Source of the DNA: an uncultured Collinsella sp.
Lineage (GTDB): Bacteria; Actinomycetota; Coriobacteriia; Coriobacteriales; Coriobacteriaceae
Direction: 5' to 3'
Length of the DNA stretch: 27,357 bases
Assembly (NCBI GenBank): GCA_900544065.1
Contig: UQTR01000020.1
Span: 1-27,357 of the forward strand
How positions within the stretch are numbered: position 1 is the first letter of the stretch; each line of letters begins with the position of its first letter. The notes beneath the pieces were generated by a model, which was given only the letters and a program-made list of their open reading frames with translations, did no database searches and had not been told where the DNA came from. A program made the position numbers and the translations under genes. Shown piece after piece: positions 1 through 8,047 of this stretch.

Positions 1-49
1 ACGAGATGTCTTAGGGTCTCGTGGGCTCGGAGATGTGTATAAGAGACAG
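1..49 (+). other. Illumina Nextera adapter left in the assembly
   Basis: Bases 1-7 (ACGAGAT) match the end of the P7 adapter, 8-15 (GTCTTAGG) sit where the 8-base i7 index belongs, 16-30 are GTCTCGTGGGCTCGG, and 31-49 are the Tn5 mosaic end AGATGTGTATAAGAGACAG. This is library-preparation sequence, not genomic DNA. It marks a contig edge and truncates the gene that follows it on the minus strand. Nothing inside it should be annotated biologically. Confidence 0.97.
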
Positions 50-2549
50 TTTCTCTCCCGTCTGTATATTCCACCACGTCGAAGTCGTAATCGAATATGC
101 CGTTGCGCTCCACGTCGCCTTCGCCAAACCCAAGGGGGAAGTCCACGGGCGTGGGAGCTGACCACGTGTCGTTCGTCTTTGTATACACTACCAGACGCGA
201 ACGACCATTCTCGCCGTAGCGTACCGAGGCGATACGGAACAGGCATTCCACGCCGGCAATCATCGCTAGCTTCATGTGGGCTTCGCTGAGCACGCCGGAA
301 AACAACACGTTGTCGCTCGAGGGCTTTATGCCGCCTCTCTCGTCCTCCGACACGCCGGCAGAATTGGCGTTCGGGTCCGCAACGGCGTTCGTCGTCTGCA
401 GCGAGGTGTACTTATACATCGGCGCGGCGTTTTCGTCATCCTCCATCAGGGCATGGACGAAATGCTCGACCTGTCCCGTGTCATCGCTCTCTGCATCCGC
501 GTCGAGCTCAATGCGTGTGATCGCTTGGTCCCAATCGCGTACGATCGGTACGACGTTTACGGGGGTGGCTGCAACTTCGGCGCATGCGAGCAGCTCGGCA
601 TTGGTGACGATGGTGGCCGACGCGATAAACTGCGCTACACCGCCCGACTCGGCATTGCCGGCTGCGCCAAAGCAGGCACCCAGCGTATAAGGCGTATCTC
701 CACCCAAGGCCAGCTCAGAGCGCTGGAGTACATACTGGTCGCCGTTGTTCACCGACATATTCCACGAATCGAGGAGCGTGGGCCACGACCCCGACCAGGC
801 CTTGGTGGTCCACTTGAACATGATGAACTGGAGTATCACGTCGACATCGACGTCTGCACCCACGCGCAGCCGCGGAAGCTGGTGGCCGTCCGCCTTCTCG
901 TACCCAATGAACAGCGTGAGGGACGCGGCACCGCGCACGGCGGACGAAGCGACGCCTGCAACGCCGGCTCCAAAGGTGACGGCAAGCCCAATCTGGATGG
1001 TGAATGATCCCGACGTATTGGAATAGTCGAGCGAAATGTTTTTGAAGAACGCCGCACCGCTGCCGTGCGTGTGGGCGCCTACCGCGAGTGCCAGCTTTGC
1101 CAACACCCAAGGATTGACGTTTAGGAAAAACGGCACCGGGCCCAAGGTAAACTGTTCGGTCCAGTTGAGGTCGGTTTTTACTTGGAAGAGGGCCTTAATA
1201 TTGCCGAACGCCGGATCGTTGTTGTTGCCCCAAGTTTTGCCTACCCAGTCGTAGGCAAGCGATCCGTACACCTGTGTGGCGATATCCATCGTGAACAGCA
1301 GCGTGCAATGGTGGCGAAGGAGCTTAGTGTTTCTTGGGTCGGTGCCCGAGCCAGCGCTCATGCTCTTGTATTGGTTCCACTTTCCCTCCATCTCGTCGAG
1401 GTAGCGGTTTGCCTGCTTGGCACCCGATTCGCGCGGCGACTTCTTCCAGTATTCCGGATCAGGGTTGCCCGAATCGTTCATATAGCTGGCTGGTTTGTAT
1501 CCTCCGCCAAACAGCACATACCCGGCAAATGAGAAATCGAAGAGGATTGGAAACGTGGGCATCCAGCAGGTGAACTTGTTGCCGCCGATACCGGGAAACG
1601 CCGCAGGGAAATCAAACGGAGTGATCTCTTGATCCATGGTGGTGGGAATGATGGTGGTCGAGCCCGATTCCGCCTTTGCGGCCGGCGCGGTGACAACGGC
1701 CATGGGGGAGGAGAGCGTGTAGGTTTTGCCTTGATAGTCGAGGGCAAAGCGCAGCTTGCATCCTTCTTCCAGAATGCCCGATGCCGCATCGAGGAACTTG
1801 TCTTCGAGCGTGAACGTCGCCAGATTGTCCGCACCCGTTGCACTGGCCTTGACCTGGCCAATCTGCGTGACGGTTTCGGGTGAGCTGCCCGCGGCAGGCG
1901 TCACTTTGTTGATGCGCAGCGTTGCCTGCCCACCCTGCGGCAGGTGGGCCTGTACGGCAAAGGCATGCACGTCGGGCTGTTCGTTTGCTACATCGTCTTT
2001 GGGCATTGCCATGAATGTGGCGTTGGCGTATTGGATGTCCCACTCATCGAACGTAAGCTGGCGAAAGTACGGCTCACCGTCGGAGAGCGGGCGTGTGGGC
2101 GCGGTAATGGCAGTGCCGCCCTGGATGCGCGCGAGAGGGATCTCGACATCGCGGTAGCCCGGCATGCTGATGGAGATGCCGCCGTTGAAGTCATACGCGT
2201 CAAGGAGCGTCGCCTCGTCCACGTAGCCTTCCGAAAGTGGGGCAACCTCAAAGATCGCTGTGCCCTCGTCATCGGTTGTGGCGGTGAGTTGTTTGCCCGC
2301 GGCATAGCGCGACGTTAGTGTGACCTGGGCACCCGCGATGGGGTTCATCTTGTTGGCGATGTCGACCACGACCACGCCGAACATGGTGCGCGAGAGCACC
2401 AGGACCTTGAAGGGGTCTTCTTCGTCGGCATAGGCTTCGGTGGGCGCGAACGGCAGTATGAAGGCGTTTGAGGTGCCCGGCACGCGCGGCAACATAATGC
2501 TCGCCAGCGAGGACGCTCCGGCAACAAGTAACGAACGGCGATCAAGCAT
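50..2549 (-). CDS. Large exported protein with Tat-like signal, C-terminus cut off by contig edge
   Basis: A single open frame runs from the ATG at 2549 to the adapter junction, giving about 833 residues with no stop, so the gene is partial at its 3' end. GGGAG lies just upstream of the ATG. The N-terminus begins MLDRRSLLVAGASSLASIML, a twin-arginine followed by a hydrophobic stretch, and an AYA-D site near residue 40 looks like a signal-peptidase site. Residues ~57-100 (NPIAGAQVTLTS, then TTDDEGTAIFEV) resemble a carboxypeptidase-regulatory/Ig-like beta-sandwich. The rest is rich in beta-type and aromatic residues; the last part visible (RLVVYTKTNDTWSAP) is reminiscent of a propeller blade, but I cannot assign a family. 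It lies downstream of a LuxR-type regulator on the same strand. Surface or secreted location is inferred from the signal. The function is unknown. Confidence 0.8.
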
Positions 2550-2706
2550 CTTGGGCTCCCATCCCGCAAATATCGGTGGAAATAATCAAATTATGCGAGA
2601 AGGTGTCCTGTCGCGGTAGTGCCGTTCGAGGGGCAAAATGTCCAATTTGAGCATGCGAATGTGAGGGGACGCCGGAGCACGTTCGATGCGCTTGACGGTT
2701 CGGTCG

Positions 2707-3711
2707 CTAGCGCAACATATGCGCGACCAACTCGGCACGAGTTCCGATGCCAAGTTTTGCATATACGCTGGACAGGCGGTTTTTAACGGTGCCTGGCGAT
2801 ACGCCCATATGGCGTGCGATTTCGGCGTTGGTCCATCCACGACAGGCGAGCATGGCCATGGTGAATTCCGTGGTGGTTAGATCGTCGGCCACATCCTCGC
2901 CCGAGTCGGGGTTGTGGATGCGTCGCCATCCGTAGCTAAAGCGATAGGTGATCTCGATGATGCGTGCGAAATCGTCAGGATATTGCTGTTTTAGGCATGC
3001 CTCGATAAGTCCCTGCAAAAGGCCATGGTGCTCGCCGATGAGCTCGATAAGGCCGTCGGGACGCGCTATGCTCCACGCGGTTTCGAAATGCGCCTTTGCG
3101 GCGTCGATGTTCTTGAGGCTCATACATGCCATAGAAGCTGACAGGTGCAGGAACAGCTCCGATATGGGATAGCTTCCCTGCTTCATGACCAAGGCGTTTT
3201 CTGCCATGCCCAGACTGCGGCCGTATTCGCCGCGCAGATACAGGGCATGCGCCATCACGTAGCTGGCGAACAGGCGCAGGCCTTCGGGCAGATGCGCTGC
3301 GAACGGATAGAACTCATCGGCAGAATACGGGGAAGGCAGGTGCAGCAGGACGCTTGCGGCCGAGGCGAACAGAACGTGCACGGCGTGAACGGTGGGCGAT
3401 TCCTCGTCAGCTGGCGTATCGAGGATGCCCGCAAGGCAACGGCGGGCGTCAGGGATACGGTTGAGCGACAGACTGGCATATCCGCAGATGAAACATGCGG
3501 AATAGCGCAGCGACGGATCAGTTGCGTCAAGATGGGGGCGTGCCGTCTCGGCGGCGAGGGCGGCCTGTCCGCGAAAGTACAGCGCTTCTGCCGTGGCAAT
3601 AGCGCGCGAATCGGTGTCGGCGATGCCCGCGACCGCGGCATCCATTTGCCCCGGCTCAAAGGCAGTGCACATGAGCGGCATGGGAACGCGCGGGTTGCCG
3701 TCGCAGTCCAT
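2707..3711 (-). CDS. LuxR-family transcriptional regulator, soluble
   Basis: 334 residues. AGGAG sits 6-7 bases before the ATG, which supports this start. Residues ~278-334 form a LuxR/FixJ-type helix-turn-helix (LTTTEFTMAMLACRGWTN, then EIARHMGVSPGTVKNRLSSV). The preceding ~270 residues are alpha-helical, with repeated helical-hairpin character (for example ALAAETARPHLDATDPSLRY) suggesting a TPR-like sensory domain. No membrane segment or receiver domain is visible. The gene precedes the truncated exported protein by 157 bp on the same strand, so it may control it or be co-transcribed with it (inference). No ligand can be assigned. Confidence 0.85.
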   Translation of the reverse strand: MDCDGNPRVPMPLMCTAFEPGQMDAAVAGIADTDSRAIATAEALYFRGQAALAAETARPHLDATDPSLRYSACFICGYASLSLNRIPDARRCLAGILDTPADEESPTVHAVHVLFASAASVLLHLPSPYSADEFYPFAAHLPEGLRLFASYVMAHALYLRGEYGRSLGMAENALVMKQGSYPISELFLHLSASMACMSLKNIDAAKAHFETAWSIARPDGLIELIGEHHGLLQGLIEACLKQQYPDDFARIIEITYRFSYGWRRIHNPDSGEDVADDLTTTEFTMAMLACRGWTNAEIARHMGVSPGTVKNRLSSVYAKLGIGTRAELVAHMLR

Positions 3712-3772
3712 CTTCCATCTCCTAACGGCTGGCTACAATAGCAGCTATTTTACTCCGTCATTTGAGGTCTGG

Positions 3773-3859
3773 ATGTTAATGCGTATTGCTTACGAGTGTG
3801 CCGAGCGTATAAACGACAAGTTTACCGATGCCGCCCCCGAAGTGGTTATCGAAGCCTAG
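3773..3859 (+). CDS. Possible 28-residue small ORF upstream of guaA
   Basis: ATG at 3773 with GAGG five bases upstream opens a 28-codon frame (MLMRIAYECAERINDKFTDA...) ending in TAG. Its codon choice (GCC, GAG, AAC, GAC, AAG, ACC) resembles the neighbouring real genes, which is why it is listed. There is no recognisable domain and no homology information. It could be a genuine small protein, a remnant of a longer gene, or chance. Confidence 0.25.
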   Translation: MLMRIAYECAERINDKFTDAAPEVVIEA

Positions 3860-3923
3860 CTGACCTTGGGATAAAGAAAAACTACCGCCCCTGCAAAAAG
3901 CTCCATGGGAGCGATAGGAAATG

Positions 3924-3949
3924 GACCTCGTTCTGCATATAATGAGGTC
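3924..3949 (+). promoter_or_regulatory. Candidate guaA promoter flanked by a GACCTC/GAGGTC inverted repeat
   Basis: A perfect TATAAT -10 hexamer lies at 3938-3943, 65 bases before the guaA start. GACCTC (3924-3929) and GAGGTC (3944-3949) form a 6-bp inverted repeat with a 14-base spacer that brackets this -10, as a repressor site would. No good -35 is visible at 17 bases (TAGGAA). The promoter is plausible; the operator reading is a guess. Confidence 0.4.
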
Positions 3950-4008
3950 ATATGACGGTGTGTTTGCATATGTGCAACGCATTCCATCGAACCGAAAAGG
4001 AGCTCTGC

Positions 4009-4989
4009 ATGGATCCCAACAAGCGTCCCGACGACATGGTGCGTATCACCACTCCCGAACTTGCCCAGGCGTTCATCGACGAGCAGGTCACCGCAATCCG
4101 TGAGCAGATCGGCGACAAGAAGGTCTTGCTGGCCCTTTCCGGTGGCGTCGACAGCTCGGTTGTCGCGGCACTGCTCATCAAGGCCATCGGCAAGCAGCTC
4201 ATCTGCGTGCACGTGAACCATGGTCTGATGCGCAAGGGGGAGAGTGAGCAGGTCGTCGACGTCTTTAAGAATCAGATGGATGCTAACCTGGTCTACGTTG
4301 ACGCCACCGATCGCTTCTTGAACAAGCTCGTGGACGTTGAAGAGCCCGAGGCCAAACGCAAGATTATCGGCGCCGAATTCATCCGCGTGTTCGAGGAGGA
4401 GGCCCGCAAGGTTGGCGACGAGGTCAGCTTCCTTGCCCAGGGCACCATCTATCCCGACATCCTGGAGTCCAAGGATGGCGTAAAGGCCCACCATAATGTG
4501 GGCGGTCTGCCCGAGGATCTGCAGTTTGAGCTCTGCGAGCCCGTCAAGCTGCTGTACAAGGACGAGGTCCGCGTTGTCGGCCGCGAGCTCGGTCTGCCCG
4601 AGAACATGGTCGAGCGTCAGCCGTTCCCCGGCCCTGGCCTGGGCGTTCGCTGCCTTGGTGCCATCACCCGCGACCGTCTCGAGGCGCTGCGCGAGGCCGA
4701 TGCCATCGTGCGCGAGGAGATCGACAAGGCCGGCCTGACCATTTGGCAGTACTTTGCCGTTGTGCCCGACTTCCGCGCCACCGGCGTGCGCGAGGGCAAG
4801 CGCGCCTACGACTGGCCCTGCATCATTCGCTGCATCAACACCGTCGATGTCATGACCGCCGAGGTGCCCGAACTCGACTGGGCGCTGCTCAAGCGCATTA
4901 CTGCTCGCGTCACCGCTGAGGTTCCCGGCATCTGCCGCGTCTGCTACGACCTGACCCCCAAGCCTGTCGGCACGGTGGAGTGGGAGTAA
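4009..4989 (+). CDS. guaA: GMP synthase ATP-pyrophosphatase subunit (stand-alone, no amidotransferase domain)
   Basis: 326 residues. The enzyme activates XMP with ATP and aminates it to GMP, the last step of guanine nucleotide synthesis, in the cytosol. The PP-loop SGGVDS is at residues 44-49, followed by the family motif RQPFPGPGLGVRCLG and the typical C-terminal ending KPVGTVEWE, so both the N-type ATP-PPase and the dimerisation domain are complete. A frame extension to 3952 exists, but AAGGAG at 3997-4002 places the start at 4009. The glutamine amidotransferase domain (~200 residues) that precedes this part in most bacterial GuaA is absent: only non-coding DNA and the LuxR gene lie upstream. 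Either a separate GATase subunit is encoded elsewhere, as in archaeal two-subunit enzymes, or free ammonia is used. A strong terminator follows. Confidence 0.95.
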   Translation: MDPNKRPDDMVRITTPELAQAFIDEQVTAIREQIGDKKVLLALSGGVDSSVVAALLIKAIGKQLICVHVNHGLMRKGESEQVVDVFKNQMDANLVYVDATDRFLNKLVDVEEPEAKRKIIGAEFIRVFEEEARKVGDEVSFLAQGTIYPDILESKDGVKAHHNVGGLPEDLQFELCEPVKLLYKDEVRVVGRELGLPENMVERQPFPGPGLGVRCLGAITRDRLEALREADAIVREEIDKAGLTIWQYFAVVPDFRATGVREGKRAYDWPCIIRCINTVDVMTAEVPELDWALLKRITARVTAEVPGICRVCYDLTPKPVGTVEWE

Positions 4990-5021
4990 GTTTCTACTCT
5001 TTTGGGCGAATTGCATTGACA

Positions 5022-5064
5022 GAGAGGGGTCCCGCGCAAACGTGTGCGGGACCCCTCTCGTTTT
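5022..5064 (+). terminator. Rho-independent terminator of guaA
   Basis: Perfect 14-bp stem GAGAGGGGTCCCGC (5022-5035) / GCGGGACCCCTCTC (5046-5059), a 10-base loop, then GTTTT. It lies 33 bases after the guaA stop and just beyond the 3' end of the converging kinase gene. On the minus strand it has no T-run, so it serves mainly guaA. Confidence 0.93.
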
Positions 5065-5074
5065 ACTGTTCGGT

Positions 5075-6214
5075 TTACGCTGCGGTCCGTTTTGGAAGGG
5101 TCGCGAGCATGGTGGTCCCGTTCTTGGAACTTGCTTCAACCTCTGCAGTCCCGCCGTGCAGCGCTGCGATCTCCCAGACAAGCGCTAGCCCGAGTCCTGC
5201 GCCGCCGTATGCCCTGCTGCGGGATTTATCCAGTCGAAAGAACGGCTGGAAGATGCTCTCACGGTACTGCTTGGGTATTCCCGGGCCCTGATCCTCGACT
5301 CGCAGGAACACGTGGCTGTCGTTGTCGCAGATGGAGACGTTGACAGTGGAGCCGGGGCGGCTGTAACGGATGGCATTTTCGACCAGGTTAAACACCAGCC
5401 GATAGAGGAGCGTGTCGCTTCCGATTATCAAAGCGCCGCCACTGCAATTGAGGACGATGTCTTTATGCTCGGCAAGCGGAGCAAGGTCGGTGAGGACTTC
5501 TTCGGACAAGGGGCCAAGCTCAACATCGTCCTCGCAGGGAACGCTGCGGAGCTCACTCATCTCAAGCAGCACCTTGGTCATTCGCGACATCCGCTCGGTT
5601 TGTTCTTGTAGCAGGCCGAGCAGCTCGGCTGTTTGAGGTTGCGATGTGGGGTGCTCGGAGATAAACAGTTCAATCTGCGCTTGCATAAGGGCGAGCGGGG
5701 TGCGCAGCTCGTGTGCGGCGTTGCCGGTAAACTGACGCTGCGCAGAGAACCCTTCGCCAAGACGGGCGATCATGTCGTTGAAAGAGGCGCTGCATCGTTG
5801 TAGCTCGGCGGGCACATCTTCGCTGAGTCTGATCTCGCTTAGGTTGTCGGGCTGCACGCGCTCTACCTGGGCGGCAAAGACCCGTAGCGGCTTGAGCGCG
5901 CGGCCGCTCACAAAGTATGCCAGCACGCCGCCAAGTAGCGTGATTCCAGCCGTGATGCACCAGGCTGTCGCGCCAAAAGATTCCTGCGCATCGTTAACGA
6001 CGATCGTGACCTTGTCATCGAGGGCTGTTCTTGTTGGGTCAAACGCTTGGGGCGAATCCACACCGGCAGCGTTAAAGGCCGAGATGTCGCTGCCGATGGC
6101 ATCCATGTAGCGCATACCCGTATAGCCGACCAAACAGTTCGTTAGCACACACGCCGCGCACGTTAACAGTGCCGTCATGATCGTTATGCGCCATTGCAGC
6201 GAAAGCCTTTTCAT
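5075..6214 (-). CDS. Membrane sensor histidine kinase (HAMP, HisKA, HATPase)
   Basis: 379 residues. TM1 is at ~10-33 and TM2 at ~82-103, leaving a ~50-residue extracytoplasmic loop. A HAMP-like linker follows (~104-160). The phosphoacceptor box is HAELRTPL with His168. The ATPase domain carries the N-box NLVENAIRYS, the G1 box DQGPGIP and the G2 box GGAGLGLAL, so the kinase looks intact. Its ATG overlaps the stop of the upstream response regulator (ATGA), so the two are translationally coupled and form one two-component system. The signal is unknown; the divergent redox operon is an obvious candidate target (inference). Confidence 0.95.
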   Translation of the reverse strand: MKRLSLQWRITIMTALLTCAACVLTNCLVGYTGMRYMDAIGSDISAFNAAGVDSPQAFDPTRTALDDKVTIVVNDAQESFGATAWCITAGITLLGGVLAYFVSGRALKPLRVFAAQVERVQPDNLSEIRLSEDVPAELQRCSASFNDMIARLGEGFSAQRQFTGNAAHELRTPLALMQAQIELFISEHPTSQPQTAELLGLLQEQTERMSRMTKVLLEMSELRSVPCEDDVELGPLSEEVLTDLAPLAEHKDIVLNCSGGALIIGSDTLLYRLVFNLVENAIRYSRPGSTVNVSICDNDSHVFLRVEDQGPGIPKQYRESIFQPFFRLDKSRSRAYGGAGLGLALVWEIAALHGGTAEVEASSKNGTTMLATLPKRTAA

Positions 6215-6885
6215 TCGTCATCCTCCATAACGTAGCCCTCTCCAATCCGATTGCGAATCGGGTCGTATCCCAAAACGCTGCGCAACTTTTTTCGGAGCGA
6301 CGAGATGTGAACGCGGGTTGCGTTGCTAAAGCTGTTCACGGTGCTATCCCAGACGTGTTCGATAAGCTCCTCTTGGCTTACCGGCCGCCCCTGATTAAGC
6401 ATCAGGTATTCCAGGATTCCCGTTTCCTTGCGTGTAAGAGATAGAGCCTCGCCGTCCACGGAGGCGATGCGCGCCTTGGTGTCAAAGCTGAGCTTTCCGC
6501 AGGTTAATACTATGTCGCTTTGTGCGAAACGCCTGAGGGTAAGGCTGCGGATCCTTGCCGCAAGCTCGTCCAGATGAAACGGCTTGGCAAGGTAATCGTT
6601 GGCGCCGGCATCGAGTCCAGCGACTTTATCGGATACTTCGCCACGCGCGGACAGAATCAGCACCTTGGTCTCGCAGTCGGTTTTCCTAAGTTCCCTGAGC
6701 ACGGTCATGCCGTCGATACGGGGAAGATTGAGGTCGAGCACCACGAGGTCAAAGACTTCAACGCCCAGCAGGTCGAGCGCCTCCTGCCCATCGTGGCAGC
6801 AGTCGACGCTGTATGCCAGGTTTCGCAAGCTGCGTGCGATGGTGTCGCACAGTGCTCGCTCGTCTTCGACGATCAAAATACGCAT
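6211..6885 (-). CDS. OmpR/PhoB-family response regulator
   Basis: 224 residues from the ATG at 6885, chosen because AAGGAG lies 6 bases upstream; an ATG 18 bases further out (6903) has no such site. The receiver domain (1-~115) has the acidic pair E7/D8, phosphoacceptor Asp51 in VLDLNLPRIDG and a conserved Lys in LAKPFHLDEL. A winged-helix OmpR-type DNA-binding domain follows (~125-222: LTRKETGILEYLMLN, then VHISSLRKKLR). It is the partner of the kinase that overlaps its stop codon. The start faces a divergent promoter region with three ATGGTC direct repeats that could be its binding site. Confidence 0.95.
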   Translation of the reverse strand: MRILIVEDERALCDTIARSLRNLAYSVDCCHDGQEALDLLGVEVFDLVVLDLNLPRIDGMTVLRELRKTDCETKVLILSARGEVSDKVAGLDAGANDYLAKPFHLDELAARIRSLTLRRFAQSDIVLTCGKLSFDTKARIASVDGEALSLTRKETGILEYLMLNQGRPVSQEELIEHVWDSTVNSFSNATRVHISSLRKKLRSVLGYDPIRNRIGEGYVMEDDE

Positions 6886-6929
6886 AACAGTCTCCTTGCA
6901 CATTCCAAATCGCGCTTAACACGGATTTT

Positions 6930-6952
6930 ATGGTCGATATGGTCCAATGGTC
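6930..6952. promoter_or_regulatory. Three ATGGTC direct repeats in the divergent promoter region
   Basis: ATGGTC occurs at 6930-6935, 6939-6944 and 6947-6952, in the 90 bp between the response regulator start (6885, minus) and the CXXC mini-protein start (6976, plus). Tandem direct half-sites on one helix face are typical of OmpR/PhoB-type regulators, although the 8-9 base periods are slightly shorter than the usual 10-11. Autoregulation and control of the redox operon are inferred only. Confidence 0.35.
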
Positions 6953-6975
6953 GCGTAACGAAAGGAGTGGTCAGG

Positions 6976-7122
6976 TTGTTCAAAGCGGTAAAACCCGTGG
7001 TACAGGTCGCTTTGTTGATCGTCGGAATTGCCATGGTGTGCTTTGGCGTTATGCGTGGCGAGGCGGATGCCGTGCTGGCCAAAGCGATTAGGCTGTGCTT
7101 GGAGTGTATCGGAATTGGATAA
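6976..7122 (+). CDS. CD1871A-type CXXC motif mini-protein
   Basis: 48 residues. The TTG at 6976 is chosen because AAAGGAG ends 8 bases upstream. A single hydrophobic helix (VALLIVGIAMVCFGVMRGEA) is followed by a conserved-looking tail AKAIRLCLECIGIG with a C-x-x-C pair (Cys41, Cys44). From memory this pattern (hydrophobic helix, MRGE, then CLECIGIG at the very C-terminus) is that of the CD1871A family of CXXC mini-proteins of gut anaerobes. Its stop overlaps the start of the polyferredoxin gene by 8 bases, so they are coupled. A membrane-bound thiol or metal-binding partner of the redox pathway is likely, but no biochemical role is known to me. Confidence 0.85.
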   Translation: MFKAVKPVVQVALLIVGIAMVCFGVMRGEADAVLAKAIRLCLECIGIG

Positions 7123-8017
7123 AAGAGAAAACACTGCGTCGCATGTTTTGGCCCGATTTCGCGGATTCATTCAGGCGGCGGCGACGCTCGTCACCAACAT
7201 TCACCTGCCAAACTTTGCCAAAGGCGGCATCTATCAGGGTGCGGGAAAAACAGTCTGCGTACCTGGGCTTAACTGCTATTCGTGCCCCGCGGCATCGGGC
7301 GCGTGCCCCATTGGGTCGTTCCAGTCGGTGGTGGGTTCATCCAAGTTCAACTTTTCTTACTATGTCACCGGTACGCTCATTTTGCTCGGCGTACTGTTGG
7401 GACGATTTGTATGCGGGTTTTTGTGCCCGTTTGGCTGGCTGCAGGAGCTGCTTCATAAGATCCCCGGCAAAAAGCTTTCGACAAAAAGGCTCAAGGCGCT
7501 TACGTATATCAAATACGTTGTGCTGTTGTTTGCTGTGGTGGTGCTGCCTGTGCTGGTGGTCAACGATGTGGGGATGGGGGACCCGTTCTTTTGCAAGTAC
7601 ATCTGTCCACAGGGTGTGCTCGAGGGCGCCATTCCGCTGGCGGCTGCCAACGCTGGAATCCGATCTGCGCTGGGGCAGCTCTTTACCTGGAAACTTGCCG
7701 TTCTCATTGCCGTGGTAGTGCTGAGCGTTTTGTTCTATCGCCCCTTCTGCAAATGGATTTGTCCGCTCGGCGCATTTTATGCGCTCATGAATAAGGTGTC
7801 CTTACTGGGGATTCGGGTCGATGCATGCAAATGCGTCTCGTGCGGCAAGTGTTCAAAGGTTTGTCAGATGGACGTTGACGTGACCCGCGCGCCCAATCAT
7901 GCCGAATGTATCCGGTGCGGAAAGTGCATTGGGGCCTGTCCCGTTGATGCCATCAGCTATCGCTATGGCCTGGATGTGTCGGCAGAAAAGCTCCCTCTGA
8001 CCGCTGATAAAAAGTAA
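7115..8017 (+). CDS. NapH/CcoG-like membrane 4Fe-4S (polyferredoxin) protein
   Basis: 300 residues from a TTG at 7115 that overlaps the preceding stop, with GGAG ten bases upstream. A longer frame begins upstream but would lie within the mini-protein gene. An N-terminal Cys cluster (CVPGLNCYSC, then ACPIG, residues 48-64) is followed by membrane helices (~84-103, ~131-150, ~193-208). Between them lie the repeated C-x3-CP motifs CGFLCPFG, CKYICPQG and CKWICPLG. Two ferredoxin-type clusters close the protein (Cys240/243/246/250 and Cys265/268/271/275, the latter CIRCGKCIGACP). This is the architecture of NapH-type quinol-linked electron-transfer proteins. It probably moves electrons across or along the membrane to the downstream TlpA-like lipoprotein (inference from the operon). 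Confidence 0.9.
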   Translation: MDKRENTASHVLARFRGFIQAAATLVTNIHLPNFAKGGIYQGAGKTVCVPGLNCYSCPAASGACPIGSFQSVVGSSKFNFSYYVTGTLILLGVLLGRFVCGFLCPFGWLQELLHKIPGKKLSTKRLKALTYIKYVVLLFAVVVLPVLVVNDVGMGDPFFCKYICPQGVLEGAIPLAAANAGIRSALGQLFTWKLAVLIAVVVLSVLFYRPFCKWICPLGAFYALMNKVSLLGIRVDACKCVSCGKCSKVCQMDVDVTRAPNHAECIRCGKCIGACPVDAISYRYGLDVSAEKLPLTADKK

Positions 8018-8047
8018 AACAAGCTTCGACAAAACGGAGGAATGACC

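Noticed and set aside
3856..5181. 441-codon open frame on the minus strand
   Set aside because: Antisense to guaA and crossing its terminator; no motif or RBS.
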